Assembly (NCBI GenBank): GCA_900547555.1
Contig: URHG01000001.1
Span: forward strand, 78,987 to 142,986
Source: an uncultured Porphyromonadaceae bacterium
GTDB taxonomy: Bacteria > Bacteroidota > Bacteroidia > Bacteroidales > UBA11471
Direction of reading: 5' to 3'
Length of the DNA: 64,000 bases
The notes beneath the pieces were generated by a model. That model had not been told where the DNA came from, did no database searches, and worked only from the letters and a program-made list of their open reading frames with translations. Shown in pieces: positions 9,101-16,665 of the stretch (position 1 is the first letter of the stretch; each line of letters begins with the position of its first letter). The position numbers were made by a program, and so were the translations under genes.

Positions 9101-9121
9101 ATACAATGTTGAATATCTCTG

Positions 9122-9129
9122 CAAAAATA
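9122..9129 (-). promoter_or_regulatory. -7 box of queA-queF
   Basis: TATTTTTG on the minus strand gives a leader of roughly 15 nt before the ATG at 9100. It lies only 2 bp from a box that faces the other way. Confidence 0.65.
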
Positions 9130-9131
9130 AG

Positions 9132-9139
9132 CATCTTTG
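9132..9139 (+). promoter_or_regulatory. Near-consensus -7 box of the DUF2027-Smr gene
   Basis: CATCTTTG has one mismatch to TAnnTTTG and lies 14 bp before the first ATG at 9154. Confidence 0.45.
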
Positions 9140-9153
9140 TGCTATAAAACCGA

Positions 9154-10233
9154 ATGATTATGGTAAAAGTAGGAGATAAAGTGCGCTTCCTCAACGCTGT
9201 GGGCGGAGGAATCGTGCGCCGCATAGACCACGACGTGGTACTCGTCGAGGAGGAAGACGGATTCGAGACACCGGTACTTGCCCGCGAATGTGTCGTCATA
9301 GAGAGCGGACGCAAACAGGATAACGGTGTCGTCCCGACCGATAAGCAGGAAATCGCCCGGCACGCGGCGAGACCGGTCGTTCCCCGACCGGCAGACGATG
9401 ACGACGAACCCGAACTGCCGCTCGTTGAGACCCGGAAGGGTGAACGAATCAGCCTCTATTTGGCGTTCGTTCCCGAATCGTGCAGTCGGTTGGGTTCGAC
9501 GACATTCGATGCTTATCTCATCAACGACAGTAATTATTACCTCGATTATCTGTATGCCGGCTCGGACGAGACGGGCGAGTGGACGATGTACAGCCGGGGA
9601 ACGGTGGAACCCAATGTACAGGTGCATCTCGAAAGTTTCGGTCAGGACTCGGTCAACCGTTTTGGGCGTATCTCGGTGCAAGCCGTTGCTTACAAACGCG
9701 GGAAATCCTATGTCTGCAAAGAACCTGTCTCGACTGTTTTACGCATCGATCCCGTGAAATTTTATAAATTACACACTTTCGGCACGAGTGAATTTTTCGA
9801 GGAGAAAGCGTGGGTGCTCCCGCTTGTCGAGAACGATCTTCCCGTCATGGATATTCCGGTCGACGCCAAGTCGCTCGAAAGAGCCATGCAGGAAAAGACC
9901 GTGCCGCAGCCGCAAACTCCCAAGCCCGCCCGGCACAAGCAGCCCAAAGAAGGCCCGGTCGAGGTCGACTTGCACATACACGAGTTGGTCGATACGACCG
10001 CCGGAATGAGCAACGCCGATATGCTGCAATTGCAGTTGCAGACATTTCGCGATACGCTCGACCGATACAAGGGAGAGAAAGGCCGGAAAATCGTGTTTAT
10101 TCACGGTAAAGGCGACGGCGTGTTGCGCCGAGCCATACTCGAAGAGTTGCAACGGAAATACAAAAATTACGAGTATCAGGACGCCTCGTTCCGGGAATAC
10201 GGTTTCGGGGCGACGCAGGTAACGATACGTTAG
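9154..10233 (+). CDS. DUF2027 and Smr domain protein
   Basis: The product is 359 residues. The N-terminal 60 residues (VGDKVRFLNAVGGGIVRRI) form a small beta barrel of the DUF2027 type. The middle carries the rest of DUF2027. The last ~85 residues are an Smr domain with VDLHIHELV and IVFIHGKGDGVLRRAI. Smr domains nick or bind nucleic acids in MutS2 and in ribosome-rescue factors. In this Bacteroidetes family the role is unknown. The start may be the ATG at 9154 or 9160. It is divergent from queA, with overlapping promoter elements. Confidence 0.85.
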   Translation: MIMVKVGDKVRFLNAVGGGIVRRIDHDVVLVEEEDGFETPVLARECVVIESGRKQDNGVVPTDKQEIARHAARPVVPRPADDDDEPELPLVETRKGERISLYLAFVPESCSRLGSTTFDAYLINDSNYYLDYLYAGSDETGEWTMYSRGTVEPNVQVHLESFGQDSVNRFGRISVQAVAYKRGKSYVCKEPVSTVLRIDPVKFYKLHTFGTSEFFEEKAWVLPLVENDLPVMDIPVDAKSLERAMQEKTVPQPQTPKPARHKQPKEGPVEVDLHIHELVDTTAGMSNADMLQLQLQTFRDTLDRYKGEKGRKIVFIHGKGDGVLRRAILEELQRKYKNYEYQDASFREYGFGATQVTIR

Positions 10234-10335
10234 GAAGCGTTTCGGCCGACGCAGGGCGATGCGACCGTCGTACTCACGAATGCGGGCGCGGCATGAAATC
10301 TTGCATCGGCAGAAGAAAATAACTGCGGAATGTCG

Positions 10336-10343
10336 TATATTTG
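10336..10343 (+). promoter_or_regulatory. -7 box of hisS
   Basis: TATATTTG lies 30 bp before the ATG at 10374. It overlaps the alternative TTG start at 10341, which argues against that start. Confidence 0.65.
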
Positions 10344-10373
10344 CAATATCATCTTACATATCGAAAAAATTAC

Positions 10374-11738
10374 ATGGCAACAAAACCTTCCATACCCAAA
10401 GGAACCAGAGACTTTTCGCCCGAGGAGATGGCGAAACGCAACTATATTTTCAACACGATACGCGAAGTATTTCACCTTTTCGGCTTCCAGCAGATAGAGA
10501 CGCCCGCTATGGAAAATCTCTCCACGCTCATGGGGAAATACGGCGAAGAGGGAGACAAATTGCTTTTCAAGGTATTGAACTCGGGCGATTTCCTTTCCGA
10601 TGTTTCCGACGAGGAACTGACGGAGCGGAATACCAACCGGCTGGCATCGAAATTTTGCGAGAAAGGTTTGCGCTACGACCTTACCGTGCCGTTTGCCCGC
10701 TTCGTGGTGATGCACCGGGGAGAGCTTTCATTCCCTTTCAAACGCTACCAGATACAACCCGTATGGCGGGCCGACCGGCCGCAGAAGGGACGCTACCGCG
10801 AGTTTTTCCAATGCGATGCCGATGTTGTCGGGTCGGACTCCCTGCTGAACGAAGTCGAACTGTTGCGCCTTGTCGATGAGGTGTTCTCCCGATTCGGCAT
10901 ACGGGTGGCCGTGAAACTCAACAATCGGAAAATACTCGGCGGCATTGCCGAAATCATCGGTGCACCCGAGAAAATCGTCGATATTACCGTTGCCATCGAT
11001 AAACTCGATAAAATAGGTCTCGACAACGTCAATGCGGAATTGCGCGAAAAAGGCCTCGATGAGACGGCTGTCGCCCGGTTGCAACCCATTATCCTGCTGC
11101 AAGGCGATAACCGTGAGAAACTCGCCACATTGCGCACGCAACTGGCTGCATCGGAAATCGGAATAAAAGGGATAGAAGAGCTGGAATATATTCTCGATAA
11201 GATAGAGAAATCGCCCTTGAAAGCGACACTCGAAATAGACCTGACACTGGCGCGCGGCCTCAACTACTACACGGGTGCCATCGTAGAGGTGAAAGCACTC
11301 GATGTAACGATAGGCAGCATTACCGGCGGCGGCCGTTACGACAACCTGACGGGCGTATTCGGCATGCCGGGTGTTTCGGGCGTGGGTATCTCGTTCGGCG
11401 CCGATCGTATTTACGACGTACTCAACCAGCTCGATTTGTACCCGTCGGACTCACTGTATTCCACCCAGATATTGTTTGTCAACTTCGGAGAAAAAGAGGC
11501 GGAGGCCTGCCTCGATTATACGGCCCGCTTGCGGGCATCGGGTATCCGTGTCGAACTTTACCCCGAGACAGGAAAGCTCAAAAAACAGATGGGTTATGCC
11601 GATGCCAAAAAGATTCCTTTCGTTGCCCTTGTGGGTGAAGATGAAATTTCGTCGGGAAAAATTACCGTCAAAGACATGTCGGCGGGTACACAGGAGCAGT
11701 TATCGATAGAAGAAATCGTTTCCCGCTTGAAACCATGA
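10374..11738 (+). CDS. hisS: Histidyl-tRNA synthetase
   Basis: The product is 454 residues from ATG 10374, beginning MATKPSIPKGTRDFSPEEM. It is a class II synthetase: motif 2 is at FKRYQIQPVWRADRP and REFFQCDADVVG, the histidine-binding signature is LARGLNYYTGAIVEV, and motif 3 is GGGRYDNL with GVGISFGADRI. The C-terminal ~95 residues form the anticodon-binding domain (QILFVNFGEKEAEACLDY). It charges tRNA-His in the cytosol. Its stop overlaps the start of the following acetyltransferase gene (ATGA), which suggests coupled translation. Confidence 0.96.
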   Translation: MATKPSIPKGTRDFSPEEMAKRNYIFNTIREVFHLFGFQQIETPAMENLSTLMGKYGEEGDKLLFKVLNSGDFLSDVSDEELTERNTNRLASKFCEKGLRYDLTVPFARFVVMHRGELSFPFKRYQIQPVWRADRPQKGRYREFFQCDADVVGSDSLLNEVELLRLVDEVFSRFGIRVAVKLNNRKILGGIAEIIGAPEKIVDITVAIDKLDKIGLDNVNAELREKGLDETAVARLQPIILLQGDNREKLATLRTQLAASEIGIKGIEELEYILDKIEKSPLKATLEIDLTLARGLNYYTGAIVEVKALDVTIGSITGGGRYDNLTGVFGMPGVSGVGISFGADRIYDVLNQLDLYPSDSLYSTQILFVNFGEKEAEACLDYTARLRASGIRVELYPETGKLKKQMGYADAKKIPFVALVGEDEISSGKITVKDMSAGTQEQLSIEEIVSRLKP

Positions 11739-12256
11739 ATTTAAAAATGGAAAAAGAACTGGTTATCGCTCCGGCTTCCGAATCGGACATACCCGAAATA
11801 CGGCTCATGGCCCGAGAGACTTTTTACCCGACCTATCGGGATATTTTGTCGCCCGAGCAGCTCGATTACATGTATGAGTGGATGTACTCCGAAGAAAGCC
11901 TGCTGCAACAGATGCACACGGGGCATCGGTTCTTTATTGCCCGAGACGGTTCGGGTAACGGGGTGGGATATGTTTCAATCGAACAACAGGGCGAACGATT
12001 GGTGCATTTGCAAAAAATCTATGTCCGTCCCGACAAGCAGAAACTTCATGTAGGGAGATCATTGATGGAAAAAGCATTCGATGAAGCGAAGAAACTATTC
12101 CCCGACGGACACGGTCGGGTGGAGCTGAATGTCAACAGAAAAAATCCGGCGCTCTCTTTTTATCGGCACATGGGTATGACTATTGCTTCAAGCGGTGATT
12201 TCGACATAGGAAACGGATATTTCATGAATGATTACATCATAGCGATCGATTTTTGA
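11735..12256 (+). CDS. GNAT-family N-acetyltransferase
   Basis: The product is 173 residues. The GNAT fold is seen in IAPASESDIPEIRLMARETF at the N-terminus. The acetyl-CoA loop is in VHLQKIYVRPDKQKLHVGRS, a variant of the usual Q/RxxGxG/A. NVNRKNPALSFYRHMGM is the typical C-terminal block. The target is unknown. Bacteroidetes relatives are only generically named. It overlaps hisS by 4 bp and ends just before a strong terminator. An internal ATG at 11747 is an alternative start. Confidence 0.85.
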   Translation: MNLKMEKELVIAPASESDIPEIRLMARETFYPTYRDILSPEQLDYMYEWMYSEESLLQQMHTGHRFFIARDGSGNGVGYVSIEQQGERLVHLQKIYVRPDKQKLHVGRSLMEKAFDEAKKLFPDGHGRVELNVNRKNPALSFYRHMGMTIASSGDFDIGNGYFMNDYIIAIDF

Positions 12257-12273
12257 ATGGCCTGTTTTATAAA

Positions 12274-12311
12274 GCGAGGGCTGTATCAGTTTCGATACAG
12301 CCCTCGCTCGC
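12274..12311 (+). terminator. Terminator of hisS and the GNAT gene
   Basis: A 14-bp perfect stem, GCGAGGGCTGTATC with its complement at 12294-12307, has a 6-nt loop, and TCGCTTTT follows. Confidence 0.88.
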
Positions 12312-12344
12312 TTTTGCCATTGGAGGAAAAACATGCAACACTCG

Positions 12345-12974
12345 TTGACATTCTGACGACCGTAGGAAGGAAGTATTCCTTGTCGAATGGTGCTGCCTTG
12401 TCGCTTTACGAACAAATTCCAATTGCATGGGACAGCAAGATGCCCGCATTTATCGGGCCGCACGGAGCGAGGGAGAAGGTGGGAAGAGGGCGAGGACTGT
12501 TTGAGCGTAGCGAGTTCCGCAGCCCCGACGACGACCGAAGCGGAGGGCGGGAATACCCGATAACAAGCGGGCGACCTTTCTTGGTAACTTCTTTGCGGCG
12601 GGAAAGAAGTTACAGACAACTGTCATTCTGAACGGAACATCAGTGTAGTGAAGAATCTCTTTCCATATAGTGCCGCCCTACCAACGCTATGTCATTCTGA
12701 GATGCGGAGCGTCGAAGAATCTCTTACAAAGTGCGCGTATGGCATGAGATCCTCATTTGCATTCAAGATGACAGCAGAGATTCCTCGTCAGGCTTGTGCC
12801 CTCGCTCGGAATGACATCGCATGTCATTCTGAATGCAGCGTAAGCGAAATGAAGAATCTCTACCAAAGAACGAAAAAAGAGAGATTCCTCGCATGTGCTC
12901 GGAATGACATTGGAGTTAGGGTGGAGATAGCAGTTTGTAAATGATGAGATTCCTTATATATGATCGGAATGACG
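12345..12974. repeat. Short mosaic repeat cluster C (8 units)
   Basis: This is the gene-free convergent gap between the GNAT and glycosyltransferase genes. Units: 12345-12379 (+, diverged), 12621-12659 (+), 12690-12723 (+), 12746-12773 (-), 12777-12816 (-), 12822-12860 (+), 12881-12909 (-), 12946-12974 (-). The unit at 12777-12816 has the inner stem GGGC-ACAA-GCCT, which matches GGGC-ACAA-GCCC of the unit at 54450 with a G-U for a G-C pair. The spacer CGCCCTACCAACGCTATG at 12674-12691 recurs as TGCCCTACCAACGCTATG at 18243-18260. Confidence 0.85.
12381..12620 (+). repeat. 250-bp intergenic element, copy C (full)
   Basis: This is the most complete copy in + orientation. It has a hairpin GCCCG at 12442-12446 with CGGGC at 12454-12458, CGGG-AATA-CCCG near 12548, and a terminal 11-bp stem at 12584-12594 and 12603-12613. 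The third pair of that stem is A-T here and T-A in copies A and B, a matched double change. ACAGACAAC follows and then a short repeat unit, as in all three copies. ORFs across it lack recognisable domains. Confidence 0.85.
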
Positions 12975-13046
12975 AACCATGAATACCAAAGAATTTTTCA
13001 ATGCCCGTAATTGGTGAATTTTATTCTTTCGTCTTACTTTTTTGTT

Positions 13047-13952
13047 TCATCGGGTTTGCTTCATACGATGATCGAGTCGACAAAGGTAACCCAACTTATA
13101 AAAATCAAATGCGCGTAGTTTGGGGTGTTCTCCCAATAAATTACGTTTCAGCGATTTTTCGAAGATAGCGAAAAGAAATCTTATCAGAGGTTGCAATCCG
13201 GCTCGTTTACACCGTTGCTGTATGTCGAGAATGCGCACATGTCCTCCCATAAGATTTCGGTAGAGGCAGGCGTTGAGGAGACCTGTTTCCGTTTTTTTCA
13301 AAAACGTTTCACTACTATCGAAAATATCGTGAAAAACGGGATTGTCGATGTAGCGCATGGCAATGCCCTCCGCTTGTAAATCTTTCCCGTATAGCGTATC
13401 TTCGTGGCCGTAGGAGGTCAGTTTTTCATGGAAACGTACACGCTCGAATACCGAGCGGGGAATCAGGCAACTGAAACCCGAAAAATGGGTATAAGGGCTC
13501 TTGTTTCGTTCGGCGGCCGAGTGTTCTTCCCGAGCCAGTGCGTAGATATAACGCAAGTTTGCTTTTCCCTCAGCTCCGGTTTTGCCGGGAACACGGAATT
13601 TTATCGTACCTCCGATGACGGAGTGGGGTTGTGCTGCATTTATATACCGTTCGATGAAATGGCTATCACAAGGCATCAAGTCGCTGTCGAGAAACAGGAA
13701 GTATTCGTATCGGGCTTGTGATGCCAGATAATTTCTGTTGTGAGCTAAACCTCTGTTTTCGGGAAGTTCGATAAAGCGGCAGTTGGGGCATGCGTTTATG
13801 GTACGGTTTCCGATTTTACTTGTCTCGTCGGTAGAGCCGTCATCACAGACGATGATTTCATAAGGGATATGCAGAGCCTCCGCTTGGTCGGAAAGTACTT
13901 GAACGAAAGCAGAGCAATCGAAGTTATAGGTGGGAATCAGAATGGAAAGCAT
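13047..13952 (-). CDS. GT2-family glycosyltransferase
   Basis: The product is 301 residues. The GT-A fold begins at once with MLSILIPTYN. IIVCDDGSTDET follows at 33-44, then LPENRGLAHNRN and the DxD-type metal site LFLDSDLMP (Asp89 and Asp91). No membrane segment is obvious. It would transfer a sugar from a nucleotide donor to an unknown acceptor. It lies 11 bp downstream of the PorE-like gene in the same orientation. Whether the two share a task, for example surface glycan or A-LPS work linked to T9SS, is open. Confidence 0.88.
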   Translation of the reverse strand: MLSILIPTYNFDCSAFVQVLSDQAEALHIPYEIIVCDDGSTDETSKIGNRTINACPNCRFIELPENRGLAHNRNYLASQARYEYFLFLDSDLMPCDSHFIERYINAAQPHSVIGGTIKFRVPGKTGAEGKANLRYIYALAREEHSAAERNKSPYTHFSGFSCLIPRSVFERVRFHEKLTSYGHEDTLYGKDLQAEGIAMRYIDNPVFHDIFDSSETFLKKTETGLLNACLYRNLMGGHVRILDIQQRCKRAGLQPLIRFLFAIFEKSLKRNLLGEHPKLRAFDFYKLGYLCRLDHRMKQTR

Positions 13953-13963
13953 ACATGCGGGAA

Positions 13964-15940
13964 TTACATCAGTCGGTAATTGGTATCGAGCACACGAAAT
14001 TCGGTACGGCGGTTCAGAGCATTGGCTATTTCCTGCTGCTCGGGTGGTAGGGCGAGTATATACTCTTCGGTCAACACATCGCCTTCTTTGAACATCGGAT
14101 ACTCGCGGGCCTGTTTTCGTGTAATGGTACGGGGAAGCGACTCTCCGTATCCTTTGGGTGTCAGGCGGTCGGCCGCAACACCGTGTTGTATGAGATAATC
14201 GACGACCGCTTTGGCTCGTCGTTCCGAGAGTCGGAGATTATAGTCATCGTTTCCTTTCATATCGGTATGTGCGCCCAATTCGATGGATACATTGGGATTG
14301 TCTTCGAGCATTTGGATAATTTCATTCAAGGCGGCAGCCGATTCGGGGGTAACATCGGCACGATCGAATTCGTAAAACACGTTTTCCACGATGACCGGTT
14401 TATTGATAGCGGCCAAGATAAAGTCGAGACCGTAGGTTTCGTTGCGTTCTTCGGCATCGCTGGTAAATTCTCCCCGGGAGTTGAGAAAACCTTTGCAGCC
14501 GGCCATCATGACATAATCTATACCCAGATCGAGCCGGAACTTGTAAGAGCCGTCTTCTCGGGAATAGGCTTTCTGATTCGACCCGTCTTTTCCGACGATG
14601 CGTATGATGGCATTAGGAATGGGTTCTTCGTCCTGATCCATTACCAATCCTGTAATCCATACTTCGATGAGAGAAAGTTCAAAGCTGTACAGATGATCGT
14701 ATCCTCGGGCGTCGTTACGGTTGGAACTGAAAAATCCCGCTTCTCGACCTGTTTCGAAAGTAATTCCGAAATCATCTCCCGGCGAGTTGATGGGGTATCC
14801 GAGGTTTTCTATTTTCCATACGCCGAATTCGTTCATCGTAGCTTTGAAAAGGTCGAGTCCTCCCATACCGGGGTGGCCGTCCGAGGCAAAATAAAGTGTA
14901 CTGTCCGATTTTATGTAGGGGAACATTTCATCTCCCGGCGTATTGATTTGTACACCGAGATTTTCGACTCCCGACCCCCTTTCGGTGAGGTCTATGCGCC
15001 ATATATCTTTCCCTCCGTATCCCCCCGGCATGTCCGATACGAAGTAGAGGTATTTTCCGTCGGGCGAAACAGCCGGGTGTGCGTATGCCGATAAGGTATC
15101 TCCGGTAATTTGAAATAGTTGCGGTGCACTCCATTGCGCATCGTTTCGAGACGATGTACATATTTCGACCGATGTGTTTACTCCATCTTCATGGCGGGCT
15201 CGCGTAAGATACATGGTATTTCCGTCGGGAGAGAACGAGATGATGCCTTCGTCATGTTCGGTATTGACACCGCCCTCGGCCAGTTCGGGGCGTTGCCAAG
15301 CCCCCTTCTCATCCTTCTTGGAGAAGAATATATCGTTGTTTTTCAGTCCGGTAATATCGTTTTTTTTATCTCCCGAAGCTTTGTCGTTGGTGGAGCAGAA
15401 ATAGAGTATGTCATTGGCGCTCCCCAAGAACATGGGGGCACATTCGCTGCGGCGTGAGTTAAAAAGATCAGCACGTTTCACAATGTAGCGAGTAGGATTG
15501 GCTTTCCATTCGGCAGCTGCATCGCAACCTCGTATTCCGTTCTCGCTCATACGGTCTCCGGGTTTCAGTTCGAGAAAGGCTTCATAGTTTTTTTTTGCGT
15601 CTTTGTACTTTCCCTGCATTTGTTGGGCGCGGGCCAGATAGAATAGTGCCATGCTGTCGGGGTAGTGGTAACGGACTGCGTTTTGGTAACCTGCGGCCGA
15701 CCGAGGTGCGGCATTGAGGCGGCGATAACATTCCCCGATACGGAAAGCGATTTGCCCCCGTTTGGCCCGTTCTTTGGCCGGTGTCTTGTTATAGACTTTC
15801 CGATATGTAGTTGCTGCGGCAAAATATTCACCCCGTTCGTATTGGGCATGAGCCGTACTTAGTTTGGCTCCGCAACCGTAGAGAAGCGATAGTAATCCGA
15901 TCGAAAAAATAAGCGATAAATAATGCCTCATTCCTGCCAT
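13964..15940 (-). CDS. PorE-like OmpA-family lipoprotein (TPR, propeller, CRD, OmpA)
   Basis: The product is 658 residues. A lipoprotein signal ends at LLYGC with lipidated Cys23. TPR-like helices cover about 28-125. A WD40-like (PD40) propeller covers roughly 140-430, with repeats such as ISFSPDGNTMYLTR, AVSPDGKYLYFVSD and LYFASDGHPG. A carboxypeptidase-regulatory-like domain covers about 435-520 (ITGLVMDQDEEPIPNAIIRI). A C-terminal OmpA domain contains IELGAHTDMKGNDDYNLRLS and GYGES. This order and length match PorE of P. gingivalis, which links T9SS to peptidoglycan. Paralogues with the same domains exist in Bacteroidetes, so PorE itself is not proven. The start may instead be the ATG at 15931. 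Confidence 0.7.
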   Translation of the reverse strand: MAGMRHYLSLIFSIGLLSLLYGCGAKLSTAHAQYERGEYFAAATTYRKVYNKTPAKERAKRGQIAFRIGECYRRLNAAPRSAAGYQNAVRYHYPDSMALFYLARAQQMQGKYKDAKKNYEAFLELKPGDRMSENGIRGCDAAAEWKANPTRYIVKRADLFNSRRSECAPMFLGSANDILYFCSTNDKASGDKKNDITGLKNNDIFFSKKDEKGAWQRPELAEGGVNTEHDEGIISFSPDGNTMYLTRARHEDGVNTSVEICTSSRNDAQWSAPQLFQITGDTLSAYAHPAVSPDGKYLYFVSDMPGGYGGKDIWRIDLTERGSGVENLGVQINTPGDEMFPYIKSDSTLYFASDGHPGMGGLDLFKATMNEFGVWKIENLGYPINSPGDDFGITFETGREAGFFSSNRNDARGYDHLYSFELSLIEVWITGLVMDQDEEPIPNAIIRIVGKDGSNQKAYSREDGSYKFRLDLGIDYVMMAGCKGFLNSRGEFTSDAEERNETYGLDFILAAINKPVIVENVFYEFDRADVTPESAAALNEIIQMLEDNPNVSIELGAHTDMKGNDDYNLRLSERRAKAVVDYLIQHGVAADRLTPKGYGESLPRTITRKQAREYPMFKEGDVLTEEYILALPPEQQEIANALNRRTEFRVLDTNYRLM

Positions 15941-15962
15941 ATACTTATGCTATAAATATACG

Positions 15963-15970
15963 CAAAAATA
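15963..15970 (-). promoter_or_regulatory. -7 box of the PorE-like gene
   Basis: TATTTTTG on the minus strand lies about 22 bp before the start codon. Confidence 0.6.
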
Positions 15971-16048
15971 GCTGTTTTATTGTACTTGGTTACTCTCTTT
16001 CTCCATAAAAAAGCCCGGCTTAAATCGCAGGGTTTGATGCAGAAGCAA

Positions 16049-16624
16049 TTACCGAACCGATAACAGAGAGGCTCGTATGCGGCTGAGTGATTGCGGAGTC
16101 ATACCGAGGTATGAGGCCAAATGTTTGAGAGGAATTTGTTGTATCAGTTCGGGCATTTTTTTCAGCAGGCACAAGTAACGTTCTTTTGCTGAGACGGCCC
16201 ATAAATCGTTCCATTCCGTCTCGGCGTACATGGCGTGCTGTTCGATGAGACGGCGACCCAGATCGGCCCATGCTTGCGATTGGGAAAACAGCTCGCAGAG
16301 GCGGTGGCGGGAAATGCGGCGTGCCCGGCTTCGATTGAGCGATTCGATAAAAAGCTTGGAAGGTTGTTCTCCTGCATATCCGGTTACCGAGAAAGCAAGG
16401 CTCCCTTCAATGGCAAACCACATGCTCATTTCTATACCGTCTTTCAACCTGTAAGCTCTCCATACGCCATGACTGACGATATATAGATCGCTGTTTACTT
16501 CGCCTTCGTTTACGATTTTCTCGTTCCGAGAAAATTCCACAGGGACACTTTCCGCCAGAAGCATATCGGCCTCCTGCTGTGTTACACCGTATTTTTGTAT
16601 GAATTGTTGTACAAATTGCTCCAT
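16049..16624 (-). CDS. Crp/Fnr-family transcriptional regulator
   Basis: The product is 191 residues. Residues about 20-115 form a cyclic-nucleotide-binding-like barrel (FSRNEKIVNEGEVNSDLYIV). The C-terminal ~35 residues hold a compact helix-turn-helix (PLKHLASYLGMTPQSLSRIR). The domain organisation is that of small Bacteroidetes Crp-like regulators. Ligand and targets are unknown. It lies 41 bp downstream of the MATE gene but has its own -7 box, which ends 7 bp before the ATG, so its own transcript would be leaderless or nearly so. Confidence 0.85.
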   Translation of the reverse strand: MEQFVQQFIQKYGVTQQEADMLLAESVPVEFSRNEKIVNEGEVNSDLYIVSHGVWRAYRLKDGIEMSMWFAIEGSLAFSVTGYAGEQPSKLFIESLNRSRARRISRHRLCELFSQSQAWADLGRRLIEQHAMYAETEWNDLWAVSAKERYLCLLKKMPELIQQIPLKHLASYLGMTPQSLSRIRASLLSVR

Positions 16625-16631
16625 AGTACGG

Positions 16632-16639
16632 CAAAGATA
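16632..16639 (-). promoter_or_regulatory. -7 box of the Crp-family gene
   Basis: TATCTTTG on the minus strand is followed by 7 bp and then the ATG. Confidence 0.6.
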
Positions 16640-16665
16640 GCCATTTGTGCGGACAGAGAATATGT

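Noticed and set aside
7928..9112. 394-codon open frame antisense to queA
   Set aside because: It is fully within queA, which is a certain gene. The composition is a mirror of queA codons and there is no family match.
12257..12631. 124-codon ORF after the GNAT gene
   Set aside because: It begins inside a terminator hairpin and runs through the 250-bp element and a short repeat.
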